Assembly: GCA_946886065.1 (NCBI GenBank)
Contig: CAMPHU010000049.1
Coordinates: forward strand, 1 to 25,725
Source: an uncultured Massilia sp.
GTDB taxonomy: Bacteria > Pseudomonadota > Gammaproteobacteria > Burkholderiales > Burkholderiaceae
DNA: 25,725 bases
Direction: 5' to 3'
Position 1 is the first letter of the stretch. Each line of letters starts with the position of its first letter. Position numbers and translations under genes: made by a program. The notes beneath the pieces are model-generated. The model searched no databases. It was given only the letters and a program-made list of their open reading frames with translations, and had not been told where the DNA came from. Of this stretch, positions 15,875-23,919 are shown one piece after another.

Positions 15875-17080
15875 TTAGGGCGTCAGGCTGAAGTTCACGC
15901 CGGATTGATTGGCGGTCGTGATGTCCACGCCGTCGACCGCCTTGACCGCATAGCCCGTGGCGGCCGCCTCGACGCGGTATTTACCCGGCGTGGTGGCGGC
16001 GCTGGCGCTGAAGGCCAGCGGCAGGGTGGCGCTGTAGGTCGCGTACTGCGGCGCGGCGACCGGCAGGTTGGCCAGGGTGTAGGCGCCGGTGCTCAGGTCC
16101 GCGCCCTGGTACTTGATGGTCACGGTGGGGCCGGAGGTGAAGCTCTGCTTGGCCGACACATAGGCAGCTTCGCTGCTCGCCGGGGTCATGGTGACGGTGC
16201 CGGCGATCGAACCGGTATTGCCCGGCGCGAGCATGAGCGGCGCGGCGGCGGTGCTCAGGGCCGTGGTGCTGGTAGTGGTGGCGACCGGCACGGCGGCGAC
16301 CACGCTGGCGGCGCTGTCGGCGGCGGTAATCACGACGTCGTAGTTGCCCGGGGCCAGGCGCGACAGGAAGAACTCGCCGGTGGTGGCGTTCGGCGTGGTG
16401 GCGCTGACGATGGCGCCGTTCTGCTGCGCCGAGACCTGCACGCCGCGGCCCAGCAGCGAGGTGCTGACGAAGCCCGAGATGCCGTTGATGGCGGCCGGGA
16501 CGACCTTGACCACCGGCTTGAGCGCGTAGCTGCCCTGGCCGCGGGTGACCACCGATTTGCAGGCGTCGAAGTCGAGCACCACGTCGCTCTTCTGGCCGGC
16601 GGCCACGTCGAACTGGCCCACCAGCTTGATGCCGCTCTGCAGGCCGCTCGGGGTGACCAGCGGCTGCTCGGCGGTGCTGCCGGTCGGCACGACGGTGTTG
16701 GCGTTGGCGGCGCTGTCCAGCACCAGGCGCAGCTGGGTGTAGCGGCCGGCTTCGAGCGAGGTCTGGCCCAGGGCTTCGAGCACGCCGTTGGTCAGGTTCA
16801 GCAGATTGACCTTCTTGGCCGGGCTCAGGGTGATGTCGGTCCAGCCGGTATCCCCTTCCGCCGCGGTATCACTGCGGTGCACGCGCACTTTCGAGACGGT
16901 CACGTTGACTGCGTCGAAACCGCAGGCCGGGGCGTCGGTCATCGAGACGGCCAGGGTGCCGAGGGTGCTGACCGGGGCAGCCGGCGCCGGGTCGCTGCCT
17001 CCGCCGCCGCAGGCGACGAGAACGGCGGCGCCGAGAGCGGTGGTGCCCATCAGGGCGAAACGGAATGGGGTCGTGGACAT
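15875..17080 (-). CDS. DUF4382 domain-containing lipoprotein
   Basis: A 401-residue predicted lipoprotein. The signal ends in a lipobox (VLVAC, Cys24) followed by a GGGGSDPAPAAP linker. Residues about 40-190 match the DUF4382 pattern (LAVSMTDAPACGFDAVNVTVSKVRVHR, then VNLLNLTNGVLEALG and AGRYTQLRLVLD). The rest is Ala/Thr-rich with two carboxypeptidase-regulatory-like beta repeats (GEFFLSRLAPGNYDVVITA; GKYRVEAAATGY). These are outer-membrane or periplasmic proteins of unknown function. ATG 17080 is chosen because AAGG is 10 nt upstream; the ATG three codons earlier has it only 1 nt away. The promoter must lie in 17081-17353, shared with the divergent siderophore operon. Confidence 0.85.
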   Translation of the reverse strand: MSTTPFRFALMGTTALGAAVLVACGGGGSDPAPAAPVSTLGTLAVSMTDAPACGFDAVNVTVSKVRVHRSDTAAEGDTGWTDITLSPAKKVNLLNLTNGVLEALGQTSLEAGRYTQLRLVLDSAANANTVVPTGSTAEQPLVTPSGLQSGIKLVGQFDVAAGQKSDVVLDFDACKSVVTRGQGSYALKPVVKVVPAAINGISGFVSTSLLGRGVQVSAQQNGAIVSATTPNATTGEFFLSRLAPGNYDVVITAADSAASVVAAVPVATTTSTTALSTAAAPLMLAPGNTGSIAGTVTMTPASSEAAYVSAKQSFTSGPTVTIKYQGADLSTGAYTLANLPVAAPQYATYSATLPLAFSASAATTPGKYRVEAAATGYAVKAVDGVDITTANQSGVNFSLTP

Positions 17081-17278
17081 GTTATGCATACCTTGTGAAT
17101 CCGCCGGACGTCGACGGTTGTGAGCATCCTAGCATTCTAAAAAGCAACTTTTATGTGAGCTAACGCACATTGAAACACTTGCTTACAGTCTTTACAGAAG
17201 CGTGCAGCACGCTGTCTCATTATTTCCACTTGGCAACAATTTTCCCGAATCGCATAATCGTCATCAATCGCTTTTAAC

Positions 17279-17311
17279 GCGATTGATAATCATTCTCGTT
17301 TACGTTATCTT
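17279..17311 (+). promoter_or_regulatory. Fur box overlapping the siderophore operon promoter
   Basis: The 19 bp at 17279-17297 match the Fur consensus at 15 positions, with an unbroken GATAATCATT core at 17285-17294. The -35 hexamer TTGATA (17283-17288) overlaps it and is followed after 17 bp by TATCTT (17306-17311), a 4/6 match to TATAAT. The start codon of the NIS synthetase is 43 bp beyond. Iron-loaded Fur bound here would block RNA polymerase, so the operon should be on under iron starvation. Confidence 0.82.
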
Positions 17312-17353
17312 GCCGTCCCGTCATGACAAATGTGAAATGTGAGAAGGCAAACC

Positions 17354-19210
17354 ATGAACGCACTCCTGAAACCGATTCCCGTTCCGCTGGCTGACTCCGA
17401 CGCGGCCCTGGCGCTGGCGCAGGCCAGCCGGCGGGGCCTGCAGCGCATGCTGCAAGCGCTGTTCCGCGAACATCTCCTCCTGCGGGAACATCTGATTGTC
17501 GAAGGCACAGTCGCGTGGCTTCCGCTCTGGTCGCAGCAAGCGATGCTGCGCTTCGAAGGCTTGCAGCTGGGCCGCATCAACGATTGCCGGATCGATGGGA
17601 CTGTCGCCTGGTTCCGCAGCGGGCAAGGGCCGCAAGCCATCACCACCGCCTCCGCCCTCCTCGCCTGCATCGCGCCCTCCCTGCCGGGCCAGGCAGCCGC
17701 AGCGGACGTGCAAAGGCTGATCGAGGAGCTCGACAACAGCCTGGACAACGACGTGCTGTGCCTGCGCTACCGGCAGTCCTGGGTGCCGCAGCTGGTCGAC
17801 GCGTTCGGACCGGAGCACGAGCACTTCATCGCTGCCCTGCGCCAGAGCGGCCATGCCAACCCCGCCCTGCTGCTGGAGCAATGGGGCACCCTGGGCCACC
17901 CCTGGCACCCCACCTTCAAGACCAAGCTGGGACTGCCGCCGGAGGAAGTGCAGGCGCTCTCGCCCGAGTTCCAGGCAAGGCTGGAGGTGCCGCTGGCGGC
18001 GCTGCGCGCAAGCAGGGCGCACGTCGCCTTCGCCGGCGGCGAAGCGGACTATCGCGCCTGGTTCGCACGGACCTTCCCGCAGGCTTGGGATCGCTGGGAG
18101 AGCGCCTTGCGCGCGGCCGGCGAGCAGCCCGGGGCATGGCTGCCCCTGCCCTTGCACCCCTACCAGGCCGCACGCCAGATCCCGCAGCAGTTCGCGTCCG
18201 ACATCGCGCGGGGAGACCTGTTGCTGCTGCAGGAAGCCGCTATCGCCGCGACGCCCACCATGTCGTTCCGGACCGTCGTTCCCGAAGGCTCGCCGGCGCT
18301 GCCGCACATGAAGCTGCCGGTATCGCTGCGCCTGACCAGCGTGCAGCGCACCGTGTCGCCCAAGTCCGCCGTCATGGGTCCGCGCCTGACCCGGCTGCTG
18401 CGCACGATGGTCGACCTCGAAGCCGGCTTCGGCGGCGTGCTCGACATCGTGCCCGAGGAGGTCGGGCTGCATTACCTCGACCCGGACGGCGACGACGACC
18501 GCGCGCGCCACCTGGCCATCCTGTACCGCGGCAATCCCATGGCCAGGGCGACACCGGCGCTGTTCCCGGTACCGGTCGGCAGCCTGTTCGCCGATTCGCC
18601 GTTCAGCGGCCGGCCGCTGGCCACCGAGCTGGTGGCGCTGGCGTACGGCGACAGCGCCGAGGGTGCGGTCGATTTCTTCCGGCGCTATGCCGCGACCGTC
18701 CTGGGCGCCACGCTCTCGTCCTATCTGCTGTACGGGATCGCCTTCGAAGCCCACCAGCAGAACAGCTTCATCATGGTGAACGAGCGCTACGAACCCGCAC
18801 AGCTGCTGGCGCGCGACTTCGGCGACCTGCGCGTGCACGGCCCGACCCTGCGCGCCGCCGGCCTGCCGCTCGACGTCTACCGCCCCGGCCATACCGTGTA
18901 CGAGGACGAGGAACCGGTGCGCGACAAGCTGCTGCATGCGGTCCTGCTCTGCCATGTCGTTGAACTGGCGCTGCTGCTGTCGCGCACCTACCGGCATCCG
19001 CAGGCCCGCTTCTGGGACGTGCTGCGGCAGGAAGTGGAACAGGCCTTCGAGCGCCTGCGCGGGCGCGCCGATCCATCGCGCTGGCTGGCCGAACGCCGCG
19101 CGCTTCTCGAAGAAGATTGGCCGGCCAAGTCCTTCCTGCGCATGCGCCTGAGCGATACCTCGGACGATGTCCACGGCGTCATGCCGAATCCGTTCAAGGC
19201 GGCGCAATGA
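17354..19210 (+). CDS. NIS siderophore synthetase (IucA/IucC family)
   Basis: A 618-residue ATP-dependent, NRPS-independent siderophore synthetase, which adenylates a carboxylate such as citrate and couples it to an amine. The family's nucleotide and carboxylate site motifs are present: GHPWHPTFKTKLGL (181-194), HPYQ (268-271), KLPVSLRLTSVQRTVSP near 320-336, EAHQQN (465-470) and RDFGD (487-491). The C-terminal FhuF-like thumb region follows. ATG 17354 is chosen because AGAAGG lies 6 nt upstream; the in-frame GTG at 17339 would place the ribosome binding site inside the gene. The Fur-box promoter precedes it and the MFS gene overlaps its end by ATGA. No hydroxylase, acetyltransferase or decarboxylase is present, unlike aerobactin loci. 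A LbtA/FslA-like enzyme making a rhizoferrin-type product is the most economical guess. Confidence 0.93.
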   Translation: MNALLKPIPVPLADSDAALALAQASRRGLQRMLQALFREHLLLREHLIVEGTVAWLPLWSQQAMLRFEGLQLGRINDCRIDGTVAWFRSGQGPQAITTASALLACIAPSLPGQAAAADVQRLIEELDNSLDNDVLCLRYRQSWVPQLVDAFGPEHEHFIAALRQSGHANPALLLEQWGTLGHPWHPTFKTKLGLPPEEVQALSPEFQARLEVPLAALRASRAHVAFAGGEADYRAWFARTFPQAWDRWESALRAAGEQPGAWLPLPLHPYQAARQIPQQFASDIARGDLLLLQEAAIAATPTMSFRTVVPEGSPALPHMKLPVSLRLTSVQRTVSPKSAVMGPRLTRLLRTMVDLEAGFGGVLDIVPEEVGLHYLDPDGDDDRARHLAILYRGNPMARATPALFPVPVGSLFADSPFSGRPLATELVALAYGDSAEGAVDFFRRYAATVLGATLSSYLLYGIAFEAHQQNSFIMVNERYEPAQLLARDFGDLRVHGPTLRAAGLPLDVYRPGHTVYEDEEPVRDKLLHAVLLCHVVELALLLSRTYRHPQARFWDVLRQEVEQAFERLRGRADPSRWLAERRALLEEDWPAKSFLRMRLSDTSDDVHGVMPNPFKAAQ

Positions 19211-20400
19211 GGGCAGCGCTCCGCTGGCTGTTCGCGATCCAGCTGGTCTCGATGGGGGCGATGGAGATGAGCGGGCCGTTCTGGCCGCTGCATTTCCGCT
19301 CGCTCGGCACGCTGTCGCCCCAGTCGCTGGCGTGGGCCAGCGGCATCGCCTACGCCGGGCCGATGGTGATGGCGATGTGTTTCACGCCCTGGTGGGGCCG
19401 GCTCGGGGACCGCGTCGGACACAAGCCGATGGTCCTGCGCGCCCTGCTCGCGCTGGCGGCGACGCAGTGCTGGATCGCGCTGGCCGACAGCGTGGCGCTC
19501 ATTTTGTGCATCCGCCTCGTCCAGGGGGCGCTGGCTGGTTTCATCGCGGCGGCCCAGGCGTATGGAAGCACGCTCGTGCCGAACGAGGAGCGCGCCGGCC
19601 TGATGACGCGCCTGCAGGTGGCGACGGCGATCGGCTCGGTCGCCGGGCCGGTGATCGGGGGCTGGCTGTTCGATGTGCGGGGCTTCCGCGCCGTGAACCT
19701 GGCGGCCGCCCTCGTCTGCCTGGCCTGCGCGGCGGCGGCGGCGTTCGTGCTGCCGGCCGGGTCCCGGCCTCTAGTGAAGCCTGCTGCCGGCAAGGCATCC
19801 CGGACCCCGGGCCTGCGCGGCGTGATGGGCGGGCTGTTGTCGGGCATCGTATTGGTGCAGGCCGGGAAGATGATGCCGCAGAGCTTCTTCGGGCTGTATG
19901 CGGACGACGTGCTGCATCTGTCCAGGCAGGCGACCGGCTGGTGCTACGGCGCGACGGCGCTGGGGCTGTGCCTTGCCGCGCCGTTCTGGGGGAAGCGCTT
20001 CGACAGGCTGGGCCGTGGGCAGGTGCTCAGGCAGGTGGAGTGGATCTGCTGGGCGTGCGTGGGGATCGTGGCGCTGCAGGCGCTGGCGCGCGGCCTCGAG
20101 CTGGTGCTGCTGGCGCGCTTGTCGTGGGGGATCTGCCTGGCGGCGCTGCTGCCGGTGTTCTATGGCCTGCTGTCGCGGGAGGCGGCCGGTGGCGAACAGG
20201 GGCTGGTGCTGGGGGCGGGGAACAGCGCGGCGAAGGCTGGGGCGCTGGTTGGCGCCGGGCTTGGCGGGATGTTGCTGGCCTGGGTGCCGGTGGAGCACAT
20301 GTTCTGGCCGGTGGCAGGCGTGTACGGCGTGTCCGCGATCGGCATACGCCTTATCCGCCACCAACCCGTCGTCCCCGCGCAGGCGGGAACGACGGGTTGA
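19207..20400 (+). CDS. MFS transporter, probable siderophore exporter
   Basis: A 397-residue major facilitator with about 12 hydrophobic helices. The loop between helices 2 and 3 has the MFS signature WGRLGDRVGHKP, and an equivalent (WGKRFDRLGRGQ) follows in the second half. It overlaps the NIS synthetase by four bases, so it is translationally coupled and almost certainly moves that product, by analogy with LbtB, SfaA and FslB-type exporters; import is less likely but not excluded. The last 12 residues (Q386 to G397, including VVPAQAGTTG) and the stop codon come from a REP-like hairpin at 20363-20398, so the native C-terminus was probably slightly different. It converges with polA, 24 bp away. 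Confidence 0.9.
   Translation: MRAALRWLFAIQLVSMGAMEMSGPFWPLHFRSLGTLSPQSLAWASGIAYAGPMVMAMCFTPWWGRLGDRVGHKPMVLRALLALAATQCWIALADSVALILCIRLVQGALAGFIAAAQAYGSTLVPNEERAGLMTRLQVATAIGSVAGPVIGGWLFDVRGFRAVNLAAALVCLACAAAAAFVLPAGSRPLVKPAAGKASRTPGLRGVMGGLLSGIVLVQAGKMMPQSFFGLYADDVLHLSRQATGWCYGATALGLCLAAPFWGKRFDRLGRGQVLRQVEWICWACVGIVALQALARGLELVLLARLSWGICLAALLPVFYGLLSREAAGGEQGLVLGAGNSAAKAGALVGAGLGGMLLAWVPVEHMFWPVAGVYGVSAIGIRLIRHQPVVPAQAGTTG
20363..20398. repeat. REP-like hairpin inside the 3' end of the MFS gene
   Basis: Arms AACCCGTCGTCCCCGC (20363-20378) and GCGGGAACGACGGGTT (20383-20398) pair with one mismatch around a 4-nt loop. The core GTCCCCGC...GCGGGAAC resembles the unit at 7588-7671. It gives the coding frame a PAQAGT-type C-terminal tail, a recognisable trace of such repeats at gene ends. 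It may also act as the terminator between the convergent MFS and polA genes. Confidence 0.8.
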
Positions 20401-20424
20401 GGGAGCGGGCCGGCAGAGGCGCTA

Positions 20425-23199
20425 TCAGTGCGCCTCTTCCCAGTTCTTGCCCACGCCCGTTTCCGCGACCAAGGGCACCTTCAGCTCGGCCACGCCCGCC
20501 ATCAGCTCCGGCAGCTTGACGCGCACCAGCTCCAGCTCGGCTTCCGGCACTTCGAGCACCAGTTCGTCGTGCACCTGCATGATCATGCGGGTCGCCAGCT
20601 TTTCGGTCTCGATCCAGCCCTGCACCGCGATCATGGCCAGCTTGATCAGGTCCGCCGCCGTGCCCTGCATCGGCGCATTGATCGCCGCACGCTCGGCGCC
20701 GGCGCGGCGCGGGCCGTTCGGCGAATTGATCTCCGGGAGCCACAGGCGGCGGCCGAACACGGTCTCGACGTAGCCGCGCGCCTTGGCCTGCAGGCGGGTC
20801 TCGTCCATGTACTGCTTCACGCCCGAGAAGCGCGCGAAGTAGCGGTCGATGTAGCTGGCCGCCGCGCCGCGCTCGATGCCCAGGTTCTGGGCCAGGCCGA
20901 AGGCGCTCATGCCGTAGATCAGGCCGAAGTTGATGACCTTGGCGTAGCGGCGCTGCTCGCTCTGCACTTCCCCGGCCGCCACGCCGAAGATCTCGGCCGC
21001 CGTGGCGCGGTGGATGTCCTCGCCCTCCGCGAAGGCTTTCAGCATCGCCGCGTCGCCCGAGATGTGCGCCATGATGCGCAGCTCGATCTGCGAGTAGTCG
21101 GCGGACACGATCACGCTGCCCGGCGGCGCCACGAAGGCTTCGCGAATGCGGCGCCCTTCCGCGGTCCTCACCGGGATGTTCTGCAGGTTCGGCTCGTTCG
21201 AGGAAAGGCGGCCGGTGATGGCCACCGCCTGCGCGTAGTTGGTGTGCACGCGGCCGGTCTTCTGGTTCACCATCTTCGGCAGCTTGTCGGTATAGGTCGA
21301 CTTCAGCTTGGACATGCCGCGGTGTTCCAGCAGGATCTTCGGCAGCGGGTAGTCCTCGGCCAGCTTCTGCAGCACTTCCTCGTCGGTCGAAGGCGCGCCG
21401 GTGGCGGTCTTCTTGATGACGGGAAGGCCGAGTTTCACGAAGAAGATCTCGCCGATCTGCTTGGGCGAGCCGAGGTTGAACGGGCCGCCGGCCAGCTCGT
21501 AGGCCTGCTGCTCCAGCTCCTGCAGGCGCTTGCCCAGTTCGGACGACTGCACCTCGAGCAGTGCGCTGTCGATCAGCACGCCGTTGCGCTCGATCTTCTG
21601 CAGCACTTCCATGGTCGGCATCTCGATCTCGCGGTAGATGCGGGCGAGGCCGGCGTCGCTCTCGACATGGGGCAGCATGGTCTGGTGCAGGCGCAGCGTG
21701 ATGTCCGAGTCCTCGCCCGCGTATTCGGTGGCGCGGCCCAGCTCGACCTGGTCGAAACAGATCATGTTGGCGCCCTTGCCGCACACGTCGACGAAGGGAA
21801 TCGTGGTGTAGCCCAGGTGGCGCATGGCCATGGTGTCCATGTCGTGCGGCTTGTGCGACTCGAACACGTAGGACTGCAGCAGGGTGTCGTGCACGATCCC
21901 CTTCAGCTTGACGCCGTGGTTCTCGAAGATGTGCATGTCGTACTTCAGGTTCTGGCCGAGCTTGGGCTTGGCCGGATTCTCCAGCCAGGGGCGCATGCGC
22001 TCCAGCACGTGCTCGCGCGAGAGCTGGTCCGGGGCGCCGGCGTAGCGGTGCGCCACCGGGATGTAGGCGCCCTTGCCCGCCTCCACCGACAGCGAGATGC
22101 CGACCATCTCGGCCGTCATCGGGTCGAGCGAGGTGGTCTCGGTGTCGACCGAGGTCAGCTCGGCCGCGTCGATCAGGGCCAGCCACTTGTCCAGCTGTCC
22201 GTCGGTGAGCACGGTCTCGTACTCGCCCTTGATGATGGCCATGCCCGGCAGGTGGCCGCTGGCTCCCTCCGGAGAATTGAGTGCTGCGCCGCCGGGGCCG
22301 GCGCCGCGGGCCGGGGCGACCGCGCCGTCCGCACGTCCGCCGCCGCCCAGTTCGCGCAGCATGGTCTTGAAGCCGTAGCGCTGGAAGAACTCGCGCAGGG
22401 CCTCGGCGTCTTCGGGACGGCCGACCAGGGTTTCCTCGAACGAGACCACGTGCCCGGCCAGGTCGCAGTCGGTCTTCACGGTGATCAGCTCGCGGCCCTT
22501 CGGCAGCCATTCGAGGGCCGCGCGCAGGTTCTCGCCGACCGCGCCGGTGATGCTGTGGGCGTTCTCGACCACGCCGTCGAGCGAACCGTGCAGGGTCAGC
22601 CACTTGACCGCGGTCTTGGGACCGCACTTGTTCACGCCCGGGACGTTGTCGACGGTGTCGCCGATCAGGGTCAGGTAATCGATGATGCGGTTCGGCGGCA
22701 CGCCGAACTTGGCGATCACGCCGGCCTCGTCGAGCTTGTCGTTGGTCATGGTGTTGATCAGCATGACCTTGTCGTTGACCAGCTGGGCCAGGTCCTTGTC
22801 GCCGGTCGAGATCACGGTGTTCATGCCGCGCGCGTAAGCCTGCACGGCCAGGGTGCCGATCACGTCGTCCGCTTCCACGCCCTCGACCATCAGGATCGGC
22901 CAGCCCATGTGGCGCACCACCTCGTGGATCGGCTCGATCTGCTTGCCCAGGTCTTCCGGCATCGAGGCGCGGGTGGCCTTGTATTCCGGGTAGAGGTCGT
23001 CGCGGAAGGTCTTGCCCTTGGCGTCGAACACGCAGGCGATGTAGGCCGCCGGGAAGTCGGCGCGCAGGCGGCGCAGCATGTTGACCATGCCGTGCATGGC
23101 GCCGGTGGGGAAGCCTTCCGGGCTGCGCAGGTCGGGCAGCGCGTGATAGGCGCGATAGAGATAACTGGAACCGTCAACGAGCAGCAGGGTATTGTCCAT
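20425..23199 (-). CDS. polA: DNA polymerase I
   Basis: A 924-residue three-domain polymerase for Okazaki fragment maturation and repair. The 5'-3' exonuclease is residues 1 to about 285 (MDNTLLLVDGSSYLYRAYHA; STGDKDLAQL). The proofreading domain, about 325-515, keeps all acidic residues: Asp352 and Glu354 (VDTETTSLD), Asp421, Tyr493 and Asp497. The polymerase domain has DYSQIELR (Asp701), RRYAKVINFGLIYG with Phe758, and QVHDELVLEV (His877, Asp878). A Gly/Ala/Pro-rich linker (about 285-318) joins the exonuclease domains and seems longer than in E. coli. ATG 23199 is chosen because the family N-terminus starts there; the frame extends 29 residues upstream without similarity. Divergent from the DUF2782-thrB operon. 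Confidence 0.97.
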   Translation of the reverse strand: MDNTLLLVDGSSYLYRAYHALPDLRSPEGFPTGAMHGMVNMLRRLRADFPAAYIACVFDAKGKTFRDDLYPEYKATRASMPEDLGKQIEPIHEVVRHMGWPILMVEGVEADDVIGTLAVQAYARGMNTVISTGDKDLAQLVNDKVMLINTMTNDKLDEAGVIAKFGVPPNRIIDYLTLIGDTVDNVPGVNKCGPKTAVKWLTLHGSLDGVVENAHSITGAVGENLRAALEWLPKGRELITVKTDCDLAGHVVSFEETLVGRPEDAEALREFFQRYGFKTMLRELGGGGRADGAVAPARGAGPGGAALNSPEGASGHLPGMAIIKGEYETVLTDGQLDKWLALIDAAELTSVDTETTSLDPMTAEMVGISLSVEAGKGAYIPVAHRYAGAPDQLSREHVLERMRPWLENPAKPKLGQNLKYDMHIFENHGVKLKGIVHDTLLQSYVFESHKPHDMDTMAMRHLGYTTIPFVDVCGKGANMICFDQVELGRATEYAGEDSDITLRLHQTMLPHVESDAGLARIYREIEMPTMEVLQKIERNGVLIDSALLEVQSSELGKRLQELEQQAYELAGGPFNLGSPKQIGEIFFVKLGLPVIKKTATGAPSTDEEVLQKLAEDYPLPKILLEHRGMSKLKSTYTDKLPKMVNQKTGRVHTNYAQAVAITGRLSSNEPNLQNIPVRTAEGRRIREAFVAPPGSVIVSADYSQIELRIMAHISGDAAMLKAFAEGEDIHRATAAEIFGVAAGEVQSEQRRYAKVINFGLIYGMSAFGLAQNLGIERGAAASYIDRYFARFSGVKQYMDETRLQAKARGYVETVFGRRLWLPEINSPNGPRRAGAERAAINAPMQGTAADLIKLAMIAVQGWIETEKLATRMIMQVHDELVLEVPEAELELVRVKLPELMAGVAELKVPLVAETGVGKNWEEAH

Positions 23200-23357
23200 A
23201 GGGCGAAAATCTGGGTGGGGCGAAAGGCGCTCAACGCGGCGCGCCGGGTGTCCGGCATTATCGCAGAATCGGGTTGGAGGAAGCACAACTTCCCCGTGGG
23301 GAACTTTGCTCCTATATAGGGGCTTTCATACAGTTTTCACAGGGAAGCGACGCTGTT

Positions 23358-23366
23358 TGTTAAAAT
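23358..23366 (+). promoter_or_regulatory. Candidate extended -10 promoter of the DUF2782-thrB operon
   Basis: TGT followed by TAAAAT forms an extended -10 element (TGnTAAAAT), which can work without a good -35. A start site near 23373 would leave a short leader of about 20 nt with the AAGGTG ribosome binding site before ATG 23393. The -35 position is not convincing. Confidence 0.45.
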
Positions 23367-23392
23367 GGACTAAACGACACAAGGTGACCATC

Positions 23393-23863
23393 ATGCTGCG
23401 CACATCTTCCCGCTCCGCCCTCCTGACGCTGTGCCTGCTCGCCTCCGGCTTTGCCGCAGCCCAGCAGCAACCGCAGCCACAGCAGCCGCCGAGCCAGGAA
23501 CCGCCGAAACTCGACCGCATCGAGCCGGGCAGCGACGTGCCGGCCACCACCATTCCGCCGAAAGAGCGTACCCGCATCACGGAGAAGAAGCAGAATGGCC
23601 AGGTCACCGAAGTGGAAGTGCAAAGCGGTCCCAGCCGCTACATCATGAAGCCCAACGTTCCAGCAGGCAACGCCCAACCGGGCGACGCCCAGAGCAGTGC
23701 AATCCGTGCCCCACAATGGCAGGTGATGGAGTTCGATTTTGGCAATCCCAAGAAGCAGGGTGCGACCGAGCAGCCGGTAGCCCCGGCCCCGGCCAAGCCC
23801 GGCGCGCAGGCCCGCGCGGAAGCGCCGCCGCCGCCCCCGCTCGAACAAGCCGAGAAAAAATAA
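23393..23863 (+). CDS. DUF2782 domain-containing exported protein
   Basis: A 156-residue protein with a Sec signal peptide (MLRTSSRSALLTLCLLASGFAAA, cleavage before QQQ) and a Gln/Pro-rich linker to about residue 45. The core (PPKERTRITEKKQNGQVTEV, then RYIMKPN) resembles the DUF2782 pattern of small periplasmic proteins, in which a charged beta-strand region ends in a short basic peptide. The C-terminus is Pro/Ala-rich and ends in EQAEKK. Function is unknown. The order polA / this gene / thrB is also the one I recall in Pseudomonas and other gammaproteobacteria, which supports the assignment. The ribosome binding site AAGGTG is 7 nt before ATG. Confidence 0.8.
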   Translation: MLRTSSRSALLTLCLLASGFAAAQQQPQPQQPPSQEPPKLDRIEPGSDVPATTIPPKERTRITEKKQNGQVTEVEVQSGPSRYIMKPNVPAGNAQPGDAQSSAIRAPQWQVMEFDFGNPKKQGATEQPVAPAPAKPGAQARAEAPPPPPLEQAEKK

Positions 23864-23919
23864 CCCTGTGCGGCCGCACGGCGGCCGCCAGCATCACTCA
23901 CCTGACTTTTCGCTAGCAC

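Noticed and set aside
17199..17213. Short palindrome AGCGTGCAGCACGCT upstream of the Fur-box promoter
   Set aside because: It is a 7-bp-arm palindrome with no match to a regulator site I know, and it is too short to call in GC-rich DNA.
20428..23319. A 963-codon open frame on the plus strand opposite polA
   Set aside because: It mirrors polA almost exactly, its translation is rich in His, Arg, Gln, Val and Ala, and it has no domain pattern. This is an antisense artefact of high-GC third positions.
23864..23919. GC-rich hairpin of two GCGGCCGC units before thrB as a terminator
   Set aside because: The stem is short, has no T-run, and each unit is self-palindromic. It would also separate genes that are otherwise arranged as an operon, so I do not annotate it as a terminator.
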